A stretch of DNA of 64,000 nt from an uncultured Saprospiraceae bacterium (GCA_937959275.1 CALGLU010000035.1:1-64000); one strand, 5' to 3'; shown: positions 44,861-54,778, numbered from the stretch's first letter. Notes: generated by a model from the sequence alone, not told the origin. Translations and numbers: made by a program.

Positions 44861-46264
44861 ATGCTTACGTACTTACGCTTGTTTTTATTGACTGTATTAA
44901 TAAGTTGTACTGGTATTTGTCATACACAAACGAATCCTTCTCAACCAAACATTATTCTCATCATGGCAGATGATTTGGGCTATGGAGATTTGGGTGTCAC
45001 TGGCAGCACTGAGATTCGGACTCCTCACATTGATCAGCTCGCTAGAGACGGCGTGATGTGTACAGAAGGCTATGTGTCAGCTCCCGTTTGCAGTCCCTCA
45101 AGAGCTGGTATTCTGACAGGGCGAAATCAAGTGGCGTTTGGTTTTGATAATAATATTGGCGGCAACCAACCCGGATTTGATCCAGCATTTTTAGGATTAC
45201 CGCTGACAGAAACAACGATTGCAGAGAGGCTACAAGAGCAAAATTATTTAACTGGATTAATCGGCAAGTGGCATCTTGGAGAAATGCCAGCCTATCATCC
45301 TGGCAATAGAGGGTTCGATCAATATTGGACGTATAAAAAAGGATCTCACGATTATTTTATTGCAGACCCATCACTGAGTGGGATCAAGGATAGTATAGAT
45401 TGTAATTATAAATCGGTTAAAGGCATATCCTATATCACAGATGACAAAGGAGATGAAGCAGTCGAGTTTATAGAAAGACATAAGGCTGAACCATTTTTTC
45501 TATTTGTGTCTTTCAATGCACCGCACACACCAATGCAGGCGAAAGAATCCGCCTTACAACTCTATGCTCATATTGAAGACAAAGGAAGGAGAACCTATGC
45601 TGCAATGGTCCACACGCTTGATGAGAATGTGGGGAAGATCGTTTCTTCATTGGAGCAGCAAGGCATCAGTCAGAACACCTTAGTTGTCTTTCTTAGTGAC
45701 AATGGAGGACCTGTCATTCACAACCATTCAATTAATGCTCCATATACAGGCATGAAAGGAACACTCCTAGAAGGTGGTATTCACGTTCCGTTTATTCTGA
45801 AGTGGCCAAATGTATTGAACCCAGGAACTACATTTAATCAACCAGTTGTCGCCACCGATCTGGCACCTACCTTTTTATCAATCAGCGGTGGTGACATAAC
45901 GACAGACATGTTTGATGGCGTCGGCGTGAATATTATAAATCAAATAATTAATAACAGCATGGCCTTGAGTAATCGTGAATTAAAATGGCGGTTTACCATC
46001 AGTGTCGCGATACGCGAAGGAGAGTGGAAATTAATTCGACTGCCAGATCGACTCCCTCTATTGTTTAATCTATCCACTGACATCAGTGAGCAACATAACG
46101 TCGCCATGGAACATATTGAAATCACAAAACGATTATTGCGTCAATTAGGAAACTGGGACGTGTCACTTCCTCATCCTGTATTTCTTGAAGGTGCTGTGTG
46201 GAAGAAGAGGCAATTAGAACAATATGATTTGGATTATACAGTAGAGCAGAAACCACCTAAATAG
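44861..46264 (+). CDS. Type I sulfatase
   Basis: 467 residues. Signal peptide with a possible lipobox (VLISC, Cys16). Formylglycine motif CSPSR with Cys77, metal residues MADDLGYGD and LSDNGGP, and GKWHLGE are intact. Shorter than the sulfatase at 22704 and not its close duplicate. It hydrolyses sulfate esters of unknown glycans. The gene lies between inverted 83-bp repeats, which raises the possibility that it moved as a unit. Confidence 0.9.
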   Translation: MLTYLRLFLLTVLISCTGICHTQTNPSQPNIILIMADDLGYGDLGVTGSTEIRTPHIDQLARDGVMCTEGYVSAPVCSPSRAGILTGRNQVAFGFDNNIGGNQPGFDPAFLGLPLTETTIAERLQEQNYLTGLIGKWHLGEMPAYHPGNRGFDQYWTYKKGSHDYFIADPSLSGIKDSIDCNYKSVKGISYITDDKGDEAVEFIERHKAEPFFLFVSFNAPHTPMQAKESALQLYAHIEDKGRRTYAAMVHTLDENVGKIVSSLEQQGISQNTLVVFLSDNGGPVIHNHSINAPYTGMKGTLLEGGIHVPFILKWPNVLNPGTTFNQPVVATDLAPTFLSISGGDITTDMFDGVGVNIINQIINNSMALSNRELKWRFTISVAIREGEWKLIRLPDRLPLLFNLSTDISEQHNVAMEHIEITKRLLRQLGNWDVSLPHPVFLEGAVWKKRQLEQYDLDYTVEQKPPK

Positions 46265-46291
46265 AATGAATGTACATAAATCTATATCGGA

Positions 46292-46374
46292 CTGATCTTT
46301 GAAGGTTTCACCTTTAGAGGCATATGATTGAAGTGCAATCGTATTGCTTCGTGGCAGATTGCCTCGAAGATCCG
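46292..46374 (+). repeat. 83-bp repeat, right inverted copy
   Basis: Inverted partner of 44705-44787; the best-conserved stretch is AGAGGCATATGATT and CAATCGTATTGC. The following spacer to 46632 contains no gene. Confidence 0.7.
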
Positions 46375-46632
46375 CCAATTGGCTGTCCTGCAAAGCCACA
46401 AACATTATTTCCCTTCTCATTAGAAATAAGAGAAATAATAGTTTATGACTTATGCTTCTATCACACTTAGTGGTATGTCAAGATAAACTTAACTAGTGCT
46501 TTTGGCGTATTTTGCAAATGCACGTCGTTACAGAACCGGCCTTGAAAGCTAGGCTATCAGACCGAACCTGCGCCTAGTTCATGCACAAACTTCAATCAAA
46601 TTCAACTAGTCATTTCATCATTGACAGACCAC

Positions 46633-48036
46633 TTAGTAATTCAAATAATTGTCAACTGCAGAGGCTCGCTCTACAACATGAGCATTGAGTTCGCTAACCG
46701 CTCTCTGAAAATCTGCACTATTATTTAAGAATGAAAATCCAGTAACTTCAGACGTCGCATAAGGTTCTAGTAATGCAGCGTATGTAGCATACTTCGATTG
46801 TATGCGAGACACGCTAAATGCATCGTCAATAATCTCCTGTACGTACGTGTCGTATTTGTCTTTATAGACTTCATCTTGATATAAATAGCCTATCAATGGC
46901 CAATCTGAACTTTGCAAATTTGAAAAGTCTAAGGCTAATGAACCTTCTCGTTTGCCACTTTGTAATGCCTCATTATTATCCCAAGGAATCCAAACAAGTT
47001 TATCTGTTTCAGGATTATTATACAAGAAATAATTGTGGGTCATACGTCCATAGGTATCCCAATTTTGGATCACCGTATTCGTTGCTAAATACTTTAAAAA
47101 GACCTCTGTATCAAAAATAGACTCTAGGTTTGTTCTCCACTGAGCTGCATCTGATATCCGTAAGTCATCATGTAGAGTCATTATCAAATTCTCAACATCA
47201 GAAAAATCTGCTTCATCTTCATTTGTCTTCTTTACATATTCATCTTCATCATAGCTACCTTCTGCAAACGTGGCTGCATCACCATCTGGCTTATATAGAT
47301 TGCCATTGTCATCAGCAAATTGAGTCTCAATGACAGTATCATCTACTTCTTCAACAAGCGTATACACTCCAAAATATTGTGGCCCTTCTCCGTAATCAAC
47401 ATACAAGGTATAGAAGGCTGTGTGAGAAGCTACTAATCCAGCATCTCTAAACACATCTCCTGCAACTTTTTCTCGTAGCATCGAATTATCATCAAAGTTA
47501 TTCTTGAGACTTAATTTCTTAAATCCATAAAACCGTTGGTTGTCAATTTGCGGATAGTCGTCTTCAAATTCGTCAAAATCTAACTTAAAAGACAACTTCA
47601 AATTTGCTGCAGCCCAAGTGTTCTGCAAGCTCGAGTTCCCTTTAAAGCGTAAGCCAACCTTATACCATTCGATACCATTATAAAAAACAGATCCAGGAAC
47701 AAAAACAGGATCTTGGTCTGAAAAACCTCCTGTTGATCGAGAACCAAACGGTCCATATATATCAGTCATATCATCTAACATGACATTCCAGTTGTCTTCA
47801 GATATGACAAAGTCCAACCTCTTTACTGTGTTGTCTTCAAAGACCTCACTGAAATTTGGATCTGCGTCTTTACTATGCGTCTCTGATGTCCAATCTGTAG
47901 CTTCAAAATCAGAGTTCTCGATAACTGCCTCTACTTCATCGTCTTCTAATAGGGTTAATTCCTCCTCTTCATTACAGGCGGAGAATAAAAAAACAATGCT
48001 TGCAAACATGAATGAATAAAATAGTTTCTTTTTCAT
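46633..48036 (-). CDS. CotH kinase family protein, lipoprotein
   Basis: 467 residues. Lipobox FLFSAC gives Cys21. The CotH domain (about 75-430) contains the expected RFKGNSSL-type turn, KLSLKNNFDD, and the metal-binding VWIPWDNNEAL. CotH proteins are atypical kinases; one phosphorylates spore coat proteins in Bacillus, while the roles of those in Bacteroidota are unknown. It stands alone on the minus strand, probably anchored in a periplasm-facing or surface membrane leaflet. Confidence 0.88.
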   Translation of the reverse strand: MKKKLFYSFMFASIVFLFSACNEEEELTLLEDDEVEAVIENSDFEATDWTSETHSKDADPNFSEVFEDNTVKRLDFVISEDNWNVMLDDMTDIYGPFGSRSTGGFSDQDPVFVPGSVFYNGIEWYKVGLRFKGNSSLQNTWAAANLKLSFKLDFDEFEDDYPQIDNQRFYGFKKLSLKNNFDDNSMLREKVAGDVFRDAGLVASHTAFYTLYVDYGEGPQYFGVYTLVEEVDDTVIETQFADDNGNLYKPDGDAATFAEGSYDEDEYVKKTNEDEADFSDVENLIMTLHDDLRISDAAQWRTNLESIFDTEVFLKYLATNTVIQNWDTYGRMTHNYFLYNNPETDKLVWIPWDNNEALQSGKREGSLALDFSNLQSSDWPLIGYLYQDEVYKDKYDTYVQEIIDDAFSVSRIQSKYATYAALLEPYATSEVTGFSFLNNSADFQRAVSELNAHVVERASAVDNYLNY

Positions 48037-48181
48037 AGCTCTAAATTTTAGATGGTTTATCAGTTGGACTGACAGGATTACATAATTTGATTCACTACCA
48101 TAAGTGGCTATAAATCTATTTGTACTGTAATTTTTAATAAAATGATTCTTTACTGCTATAGAAAACTATCAAGTAAGAAAT

Positions 48182-48398
48182 GTAGACAACAAAACAATAG
48201 TCAAAAATCTATGCAAAAGAGACAAACACCAGTCTTTCCAAATTGATTGAAAATTATCTGGCAGCGATCACCACTAAAGATACTCAAAAGAGAAAGGTCA
48301 ATCCTGTTGTAAAGAGCTTAACAGGAATCATAACATTGGATGATAAAAAGGATTATCGAAAGGCGTATACAAATTACTTGATAGAAAAATACAAGTGA
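48182..48398 (+). pseudogene. Frameshifted DUF6364-type antitoxin gene
   Basis: In one frame 48201-48398 reads IYAKETNTSLSKLIENYL, continues to VVKSLTGII, and ends YTNYLIEKYK, which resembles the C-terminal two thirds of a DUF6364 antitoxin. A TAG precedes it at 48198. The preceding part continues in a different frame (VDNKTIVKN, from 48182), so a single-base shift near 48200-48208 seems to separate them and the usual N-terminal start is absent. Its TGA overlaps the ATG of the PIN toxin gene by one base. Confidence 0.6.
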
Positions 48399-48811
48399 TG
48401 AAAAAGCTTTTTGTAGATACGAATATCGTTTTAGATCTTCTAAGCCAAAGAATCAATTTTTTTGAAGCAAGTCAAGATTTTTTTACTCAAGCAATAGATC
48501 TCAACATTAAACTCGTTGTCTCTACATTGACTTCCGCTAAGACACATTACATTCTTAAAGAACAACTTAAAATGGGTACGGTAAGAAGTTCTTTAAGAAA
48601 ATTCAAAACTCTCGTAGAAGTGGCTTCATTTGATGACAAAATTCTAGAACTAGCTCTTGAAGAAGAATTTAGAGATTTTGAAGATGGGATTCAATATTAT
48701 ATCGCTATTGAAAACGCTTGCGAGGCAATTATTACTCGAAACAAAAAAGACTTCAAAAAGTCAATTATTCCTGTGTTAAACGCAACTGAATTTTTAAAGC
48801 TAATTATATAG
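48398..48811 (+). CDS. PIN domain toxin (VapC-like ribonuclease)
   Basis: 137 residues. The N-terminal KLFVDTNIVLDLL carries the first catalytic aspartate, and acidic residues in LALEEEFRDFEDGIQY and the ITRNKKDF end fit a PIN nuclease, which cleaves RNA with magnesium. The ATG at 48398 overlaps the antitoxin stop; a GTG one codon earlier is also possible. Since the antitoxin frame appears broken, the toxin may be weakly expressed or neutralised elsewhere. Confidence 0.85.
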   Translation: MKKLFVDTNIVLDLLSQRINFFEASQDFFTQAIDLNIKLVVSTLTSAKTHYILKEQLKMGTVRSSLRKFKTLVEVASFDDKILELALEEEFRDFEDGIQYYIAIENACEAIITRNKKDFKKSIIPVLNATEFLKLII

Positions 48812-49100
48812 TAGAATAGAACTTACTCCGACTAAGGCTTGTCATTTAAAAGAGCCAAATCTAGATTTGATTAAATAGTCACACAGCAAAATGATTAATA
48901 TAATCATTCGTTACAATATACAGTAGAAGTTAGTTTACTTTTGGATAGCAACAATGAACAAAAGACATCAACATTTGCAAAAGATGATAATTAAAAAGAG
49001 AGAAATAACTTGTAAAGTTGTAATAAATTAAAGATGGTGTTATCGTCTGATAGTGCCGTCTCTTTTTATTGTGGATACCTTCCCACCAATAAATCTAATT

Positions 49101-49538
49101 ATGAATAAAATAATTCTAGCATGTTCTTTCGCAATACTTTTCTTTGGTTGTTCAGAAAATTTGTTTGAATTAGATCTATCTGAAAAAGAAAGGGAGATTC
49201 TCAATGAATGTGAGAGCAACAGTCTCAAGACAATTGAAGACGTAGAAACGAACTTAATAGGGAAGTGGAAAATTATATCATTTGCCTGTTATGGGTGTCA
49301 AGAATCCCCTTATGATTACAAAACATCATTGGAATTATTTCAAAATGGTTCAGGAATAAATTGCGATCTAAATGATGTTTGTAACGATATCACTTGGAAT
49401 TTACTAGAAACACAAAAAGATAGCTTTACTCTTTCTTTGATCCCTGCTGACGTTGGATACCGCATAATAAACATATACTGTGAACGGTATATGATAGCGG
49501 ACAATGTGACGACCACAATCATATATGAAAAAGAATAG
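49101..49538 (+). CDS. Small lipoprotein with lipocalin-like domain
   Basis: 145 residues from the ATG at 49101, which opens a lipoprotein signal (LFFGC, Cys17). The mature part begins with a helix, then GKWKIISFACYGC and alternating strands, resembling lipocalin-like small domains. Function unknown. A strong terminator follows within 10 bp. Confidence 0.72.
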   Translation: MNKIILACSFAILFFGCSENLFELDLSEKEREILNECESNSLKTIEDVETNLIGKWKIISFACYGCQESPYDYKTSLELFQNGSGINCDLNDVCNDITWNLLETQKDSFTLSLIPADVGYRIINIYCERYMIADNVTTTIIYEKE

Positions 49539-49544
49539 AAACAC

Positions 49545-49592
49545 AACTTAAGAAGTCATATCTAAGAACAGATGTGTCTTCTTAAGTTTTTA
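49545..49592 (+). terminator. Intrinsic terminator after the lipoprotein gene
   Basis: AACTTAAGAAG (49545-49555) pairs perfectly with CTTCTTAAGTT (49578-49588), followed by TTT. The loop is 22 nt. The A-tract on the left side might let it serve the convergent operon as well. Confidence 0.8.
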
Positions 49593-49620
49593 TGACTTTG
49601 AAACAATATCCAAAAGCCAT

Positions 49621-50997
49621 TCAGTTAAGCTCCGTCCATACCACTTCATCTATTACATATGTGCCGACTTCTACACCCAAATAAAACATCAGTTTAATAT
49701 CTCCTATTCTATCATGTGGGGCAACCAGATTAATCTCCACACGTTGCCAGAATGGCTCTGCATTGATACCATGACTTAAATAAGTGATATACGGACTGGC
49801 TTGTGCAGAGATGAGCGCCTCCAGTAGCCTCGATTGATCAGCCTTTAGCCGAAATGACAATTGGTAGGTCTTTCCTGCTTCCATAGAAAGATTTGGATAT
49901 GTCATACGCACATCACTGGCCGTATTTCCAATTCCTGTGACTGTGATTCTTGCAGACTTGTTCCCTTCATAAGGTGCTGGATCATCAAAATCTATAACAG
50001 CTGCGGCATCACTATTAGCTTGGAATGCCCACGATGCTAGGTCCATTTCGAACCCAGGATTTGACAAGAAATTTTCATAACATTGCCGAATTTCCGCTGT
50101 AAACTGTGTGGACTCGTTCACTGTAAAATCTGAATTTAATTCAACCGATGTCTTACCGTAAAAAATGACAGGTTCCTGATCCACAGTTCCCGATGACTTT
50201 AGTTCTACACTATGATAGATTCCTCCCGGAATTGGATTACTGTCGACAATACTCTGTTCATATGTAGAACACTCGAGGCATCCTGAACACTCATCTGAAC
50301 TGCACGGCAGCACTTCTAAAATGGCAGATGAGGAACCACCTGAATAGTCATAATGAATGTGATGTAAGCCCGGACCAGCCAGATCACTATCAAAGTCAAA
50401 TGTATCATCACCGTTATCTGTCACGCCGACTCCGGAATATGTCCCATTGTAGTTGAGCCCGCCTTGCATATTTTTAAAAACGCCGTCACGCTCACAAATG
50501 ATTTGATCTAGTATCATTTCATCTGGTTCGAAATCTTCTGTATACATACGCAATTCGCTGAGGCCGTAGCAACCACCACCATAATTGTCTACAGCTGTAA
50601 GCAGGATATGACGTGCAGAAATGCCACCCAAATCAGGGCCCAGAAACCCCTTATAATAGGAGGATCCATTGCCTCTGCCAAAGGTGAATGTATCGACTGT
50701 TGTCCAATTGCTAGCATCATTTGAAACATCAATGATCACAGTCTTTATGCCTGACTCAAGCATGTTTGGATGATTCATGTTCCAGATCTGAAGATCATGC
50801 AAGACCCTCATAGAGCCGAGGTTTAGATGAAGCCAGTGAGACATGCCTCGGATCGCATTTGGATTTGCTTGAGTCTCACAGGATAACCAACCATCAATGG
50901 CGCTTGTTGTATGGCGGTCTTCCAAACATTGGGCACTCATTGTGTAGGAAATCAATAGAAAGAGAATTGTATAAGACAAATTACTTTTCCTAATCAT
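49621..50997 (-). CDS. Secreted protein with discoidin-like, coathanger and CBM domains
   Basis: 458 residues from the ATG whose complement is at 50995-50997; a longer frame would read into a noncoding repeat. Signal peptide 1-21 (ends SAQC). An F5/8-type (discoidin-like) domain covers about 22-150. A cysteine pair (CSGCLEC) precedes a coathanger-stack domain (about 290-335). A CBM_4_9-like carbohydrate-binding domain (about 345-458, NPGFEMDLASWAF) ends the protein. No T9SS domain is seen. Third in a minus-strand series with DUF1800 and DUF1501 proteins, although a repeat separates it from them. Confidence 0.82.
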   Translation of the reverse strand: MIRKSNLSYTILFLLISYTMSAQCLEDRHTTSAIDGWLSCETQANPNAIRGMSHWLHLNLGSMRVLHDLQIWNMNHPNMLESGIKTVIIDVSNDASNWTTVDTFTFGRGNGSSYYKGFLGPDLGGISARHILLTAVDNYGGGCYGLSELRMYTEDFEPDEMILDQIICERDGVFKNMQGGLNYNGTYSGVGVTDNGDDTFDFDSDLAGPGLHHIHYDYSGGSSSAILEVLPCSSDECSGCLECSTYEQSIVDSNPIPGGIYHSVELKSSGTVDQEPVIFYGKTSVELNSDFTVNESTQFTAEIRQCYENFLSNPGFEMDLASWAFQANSDAAAVIDFDDPAPYEGNKSARITVTGIGNTASDVRMTYPNLSMEAGKTYQLSFRLKADQSRLLEALISAQASPYITYLSHGINAEPFWQRVEINLVAPHDRIGDIKLMFYLGVEVGTYVIDEVVWTELN

Positions 50998-51008
50998 CAG
51001 ATTTTCCT

Positions 51009-51119
51009 CCACGCGCCTTATGTTCCTAAAGGATTCCTGCGCTGCTGTCCCTTTAGGGATCTTAGGGCGTGCATCGCCAATTGACATTTTATACTGTTTG
51101 TACATTTTGTCATACACAC
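51009..51119 (+). repeat. Dispersed repeat copy B
   Basis: Full-length match to copy A (20861-20972): begins CCACGCGCCTTA, shares GCGCTGCTGTCC and TTTAGGGA, and ends ATACACAC at nearly the same distance. It lies between the DUF1501 gene and the discoidin gene. Confidence 0.7.
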
Positions 51120-51153
51120 GAAAGAGAATTGTATACATGCTGATTTTCATGGA

Positions 51154-52617
51154 TTAGGCTTTAAGAAATCCGATTGGATTATCGTTTGAAGACAGATTGT
51201 AAAACTCTCCGATATTTGGAAAAATGAGTGGCAAGTCAGTATTGGAAACCCCAAACCATCGAGCAATTTCTGCAAAGTATTCATCGGTAGACAAGGAAGG
51301 CACAAAGCGACCACGATTCATGATGAAATTTGGATCTGGGCTTGATTGAGAAAGTGTTGGATAATTACCGAACAGTTTGCCACCATCAATCAGATTGGGC
51401 CCACCAAATACCATGGTGTTTCCTCCCCAGCCATGGTCAGAACCATTGCCATTGGAAGATAGCGTTCTGCCAAATTCAGAGATAAAAATAGTCAGGACAT
51501 CATCTTCAATATTGAGATTTCCCACACCAGGACCCAGTACATTCTGGAAGGCTGAAATCCCTTCACTCACGCCTGCTAACATACCTGCCTGCCGATCAAT
51601 GACCTCATCGTGATGATCCCATCCACCTACGCTTACAAAGAAGGTCTGGCGTTTAAATCCAAGATCATCGCGAATACTCATGACCCGAGCAATCATTTCA
51701 AGCGAAGCGGCAAAATCAGAATTAGGAAAGGTCCCTGATGGAAACGAGATCGCATTTTGAAATTTTTCTTCAAACTCAACAAATCCATCTACCGCAGATT
51801 TTGTCACATCATTAAATGTCTGATCAAATACGTTGTCATACTCTTGAGCCAGCAATCCATCAATCGCTTCCGTGCGCACCCGTTCGAAGAAATTACTTGA
51901 TTCTCTGTTGTACTCTGAAATGTCAGCAACACCAGAACCATCAATAGCGTACTCTGCGATGTTACTGCCCCGTTGCCAGATATTGGTTCCGTTAAGCGAA
52001 ATATTCATCGAGATATTTTCATTGCTGTTGCAGTCATTGATCAAGTCAGCCATTTTTCCTGCCCAGCCTTTGGCGCTGCGAATATCCGGCAGGCTAGTCT
52101 GCCATTCCTCAATTTGATCCGAATGCGAAAACAATCCCAAGGGCAACCTGAAATCATTTTCATAGTTCTGAACAGTCGTCGGTCGTACAAGTGTACCAAT
52201 GTTAGTGAGCATGGCTGCTCTTCCTGCCTCGAAATGATCTTTGACGCCTTGCATAGATGGATGAAGGGCCCATTCTCGTCCACCATCGGTATAATTCAAT
52301 ACAGTGTTCTGCAAGGCGTTGCGCGAAAGTGCTAAACCTGGACCTCCAAGCGGATCATACAGGCCATTTCGGGCGGTGACATAATGTGCATGTTCAGCGG
52401 TGTCGTAGGGGACCAGCATATTAAATGAATCATTGCCCCCTGCTAGAAGGACACAAACAATCGCCTTATAGTCTGAGCCAGCCGCCACCGCATGATTGCT
52501 GATCGATGCCGCTTTAAGGGCTTTTAAATTCATGATCGTATTGGCGAATGTGAAATAGCCCATACCTGCACAACTCGCCTGCTGTAAGAACGATCTCCTT
52601 GATGTATTTCCTTTCAT
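51154..52617 (-). CDS. DUF1501 protein with Tat signal
   Basis: 487 residues. The N-terminus RRSFLQQASCAGMGYF is a twin-arginine signal, so the protein is exported folded. DUF1501 belongs to the sulfatase/alkaline-phosphatase superfamily; motifs AGGNDSFNMLVPYD, EFGRTLSSNGNGSDHGWG and VGGWDHHDEV are its usual metal-site segments. The family lacks a demonstrated activity. It follows the DUF1800 gene by 4 bp; these two families are routinely paired in Bacteroidota and Planctomycetes. Confidence 0.92.
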   Translation of the reverse strand: MKGNTSRRSFLQQASCAGMGYFTFANTIMNLKALKAASISNHAVAAGSDYKAIVCVLLAGGNDSFNMLVPYDTAEHAHYVTARNGLYDPLGGPGLALSRNALQNTVLNYTDGGREWALHPSMQGVKDHFEAGRAAMLTNIGTLVRPTTVQNYENDFRLPLGLFSHSDQIEEWQTSLPDIRSAKGWAGKMADLINDCNSNENISMNISLNGTNIWQRGSNIAEYAIDGSGVADISEYNRESSNFFERVRTEAIDGLLAQEYDNVFDQTFNDVTKSAVDGFVEFEEKFQNAISFPSGTFPNSDFAASLEMIARVMSIRDDLGFKRQTFFVSVGGWDHHDEVIDRQAGMLAGVSEGISAFQNVLGPGVGNLNIEDDVLTIFISEFGRTLSSNGNGSDHGWGGNTMVFGGPNLIDGGKLFGNYPTLSQSSPDPNFIMNRGRFVPSLSTDEYFAEIARWFGVSNTDLPLIFPNIGEFYNLSSNDNPIGFLKA

Positions 52618-52621
52618 GTTG

Positions 52622-54403
52622 TTATTTGTTTGTGTTGAATTCAGCAGAAATCAATGCGATGTACATGCCCATCTCGACTCGTTCTGCGAGATAATCGACT
52701 TGGCTGGGAGAAAAGCGATTGATAGAATGGCGCATGACGTCTCTGGTGTGTTTCGTCATTTTTCCATGCAAGATGTGATGGTCCAGCCAATCAATATAAT
52801 GCTCAACTTCTCGAGCAATTGGCAAGAGATCGTCGTAATTCCATAATGTCTCCCCATTTGAAATATGCTGTTGCGTAAAAGCAAACAGTCTGCGATACTT
52901 GGTCATTTGAAAGACCTTATTGAAATACCCAACACTGAGTCTAGTATCATGCAACCGAAATTCGGGAGCGACCAGACCGCGATCATTGATTTCACCATTT
53001 GGGGCATCAATCGGTAGGTAAAAATTAAAAACGCTTGGTGAGCTCAATATGGCTTGTCCGGTTTTTAGGTCGAAATCGCGACTACTATCCCACAGATGAC
53101 TTTCCACGTCTTTATCTACCATCCGCGCAAACTGACTCAACCTAAATAGTGGCTCTTTCAGTCTAGAGTTTTCGTCATGATCCATATACGAACAATCTCG
53201 GGCTTCGGGGTCAAGCAAGATTGCCTTAATAACCGCCTTCATATCTCCGCGCACCCCACTTCCATTATTATTGAAGGTGCTGGCTACCCTTGATATATAC
53301 GCCGGACTTGGATTGGATTTTACCAATCTCTGAATCAAGCGATAGGATATAAAAGGTCCAACATTAGGATGATTAAATAGATTATCGACTGCATCATTAA
53401 TATCTTGCATACCAGTCTGACCTGTTGGAATTGTCTCCCCTCTCAACAGATGTTTAGGTCCAGGCTCGTGAAAATCGTCGTACATAATCATGGGCACTGT
53501 GAGATCCGAGTGATGCTTGTTTACCCCAAACATCAATGAAACATTAACTCCTTCAAAAAGTGCACCATAGGACAAGCCAGTAAAAATCTTGGCATACTCG
53601 ATGATGTCATCGTTGTCGTAGGTTGGAATATCCGCACCATTTTGCTTTTTCCTAGAGCCATCGGTATTCAATTCAAATAGACCAATGCTGAATAATTGCA
53701 TGACTTCACGTGCGTAGTTTTCGTCCGGAAATCGTCCAATTGATGGGTCTGATCTGGGATTATTCGCATGACTTAGATAATAACCCATCGCAGGATGCAT
53801 AGTCACTTCGAAGAGCAGATCTCTGTAGTTTCCAAGGCCATGCTCCAACAATATATCGTAGTAGGATGCCATACCAAAGGCGTATTGTTCAAGATCAGAT
53901 TTGCCAGATACCACAAATATCTCACTCAACGCGCCTGCCACCTTCTGGCGAAGTAAATCGTCATTGGTCATATTCACATTCCACCAGGCAAAATGAAAAA
54001 ACTCGCTGTTGGGTCTTGTCTGAGGAGCGCTTCCATTCTGTATCAGTAAATCATTCGTTATGTCCAAAATGCCTTCCGCTGCATCTAGCATTCCTGACAT
54101 GGGCAGACTAACTTGCTGATCAATCCAAGCTTCGAAGCCTATATTTATGACCTCATCGATGTGATGCTGCTCAAAGCCAATGGTGCTCTGTTCGAGAAAA
54201 CGAGCTGCCATAAATCGCTCATAATCTAATCCTGATCCATTGACAACATTGGTTGCACTTGCTGATGCAGACCATTTGTCAGATTGAAATTCGCTGCTGG
54301 AGTTAACAGTGATGCCATCATCATTGCCAGCGCCGAGATAGGTTTGAGCTTGGCTGAGCTGTGTGCAGCAGATAGAGAGTATGCTCCAGATAAGATATTT
54401 CAT
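52622..54403 (-). CDS. DUF1800 family exported protein
   Basis: 593 residues from the ATG at 54401-54403, which gives a signal peptide ending SQAQ. DUF1800 signatures include AARFLEQSTIGF, FFHFAWWNVNMTNDDLLRQKVA, NYAREVMQLFSIGLFEL, and FTGLSYG with a YDDFHEPGPKHLL stretch. Function is unknown; the helical fold and frequent pairing with DUF1501 suggest a joint secreted complex or enzyme. First gene of the operon. Confidence 0.92.
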   Translation of the reverse strand: MKYLIWSILSICCTQLSQAQTYLGAGNDDGITVNSSSEFQSDKWSASASATNVVNGSGLDYERFMAARFLEQSTIGFEQHHIDEVINIGFEAWIDQQVSLPMSGMLDAAEGILDITNDLLIQNGSAPQTRPNSEFFHFAWWNVNMTNDDLLRQKVAGALSEIFVVSGKSDLEQYAFGMASYYDILLEHGLGNYRDLLFEVTMHPAMGYYLSHANNPRSDPSIGRFPDENYAREVMQLFSIGLFELNTDGSRKKQNGADIPTYDNDDIIEYAKIFTGLSYGALFEGVNVSLMFGVNKHHSDLTVPMIMYDDFHEPGPKHLLRGETIPTGQTGMQDINDAVDNLFNHPNVGPFISYRLIQRLVKSNPSPAYISRVASTFNNNGSGVRGDMKAVIKAILLDPEARDCSYMDHDENSRLKEPLFRLSQFARMVDKDVESHLWDSSRDFDLKTGQAILSSPSVFNFYLPIDAPNGEINDRGLVAPEFRLHDTRLSVGYFNKVFQMTKYRRLFAFTQQHISNGETLWNYDDLLPIAREVEHYIDWLDHHILHGKMTKHTRDVMRHSINRFSPSQVDYLAERVEMGMYIALISAEFNTNK

Positions 54404-54639
54404 GAATGTATGTATTAGATGATTTTTCAAGTTTACGAAAAGACGCAACCTTAATTCTGATCCGTTTTATTTTTGTACTGTAAGAATGTTTCGAATATGA
54501 TCCATGAAATCAGTGTAAAGTAATCAGGATAAATAAAGTGCTCATAAGGGGAAACCCTATTTGTTTTCGATAATACACATATTGTAAGTATACGACACAC
54601 AAGTATATGCTTTTAAGCAAGGACTGATTATATAGTGTT

Positions 54640-54715
54640 GACTGTGTGTATAACACATTGCAATTCACTATAAACATTTGCTGCCACACGGATTATATTT
54701 TTAAAGGATATCCGT
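54640..54715 (+). repeat. Diverged dispersed repeat copy C
   Basis: ATTTGCTGCCACACG and TAAAGGATATCCG (54677-54714) match copy A. To its left, TGTGTGTATAAC (near 54643-54654) corresponds to the reverse complement of copy A's tail, so the unit is rearranged. No gene is visible in 54449-54778. Confidence 0.5.
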
Positions 54716-54778
54716 ACTGCAGTTTGACCGAACTCTTCATTCCATGATTCTGTAAATTTTACTAGCAATTTTTGAAGA

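Noticed and set aside
46494-46606. A second copy of the CTAG foldback, because CTAGTGCTTT recurs at 46494
   Set aside because: The opposite end near 46600 has CTAG but no matching inner inverted sequence, so there is no terminal repeat pair.
50998-51150. N-terminal extension of the discoidin/CBM gene
   Set aside because: The extra codons lie in a dispersed noncoding repeat, and the internal start opens a proper signal peptide.
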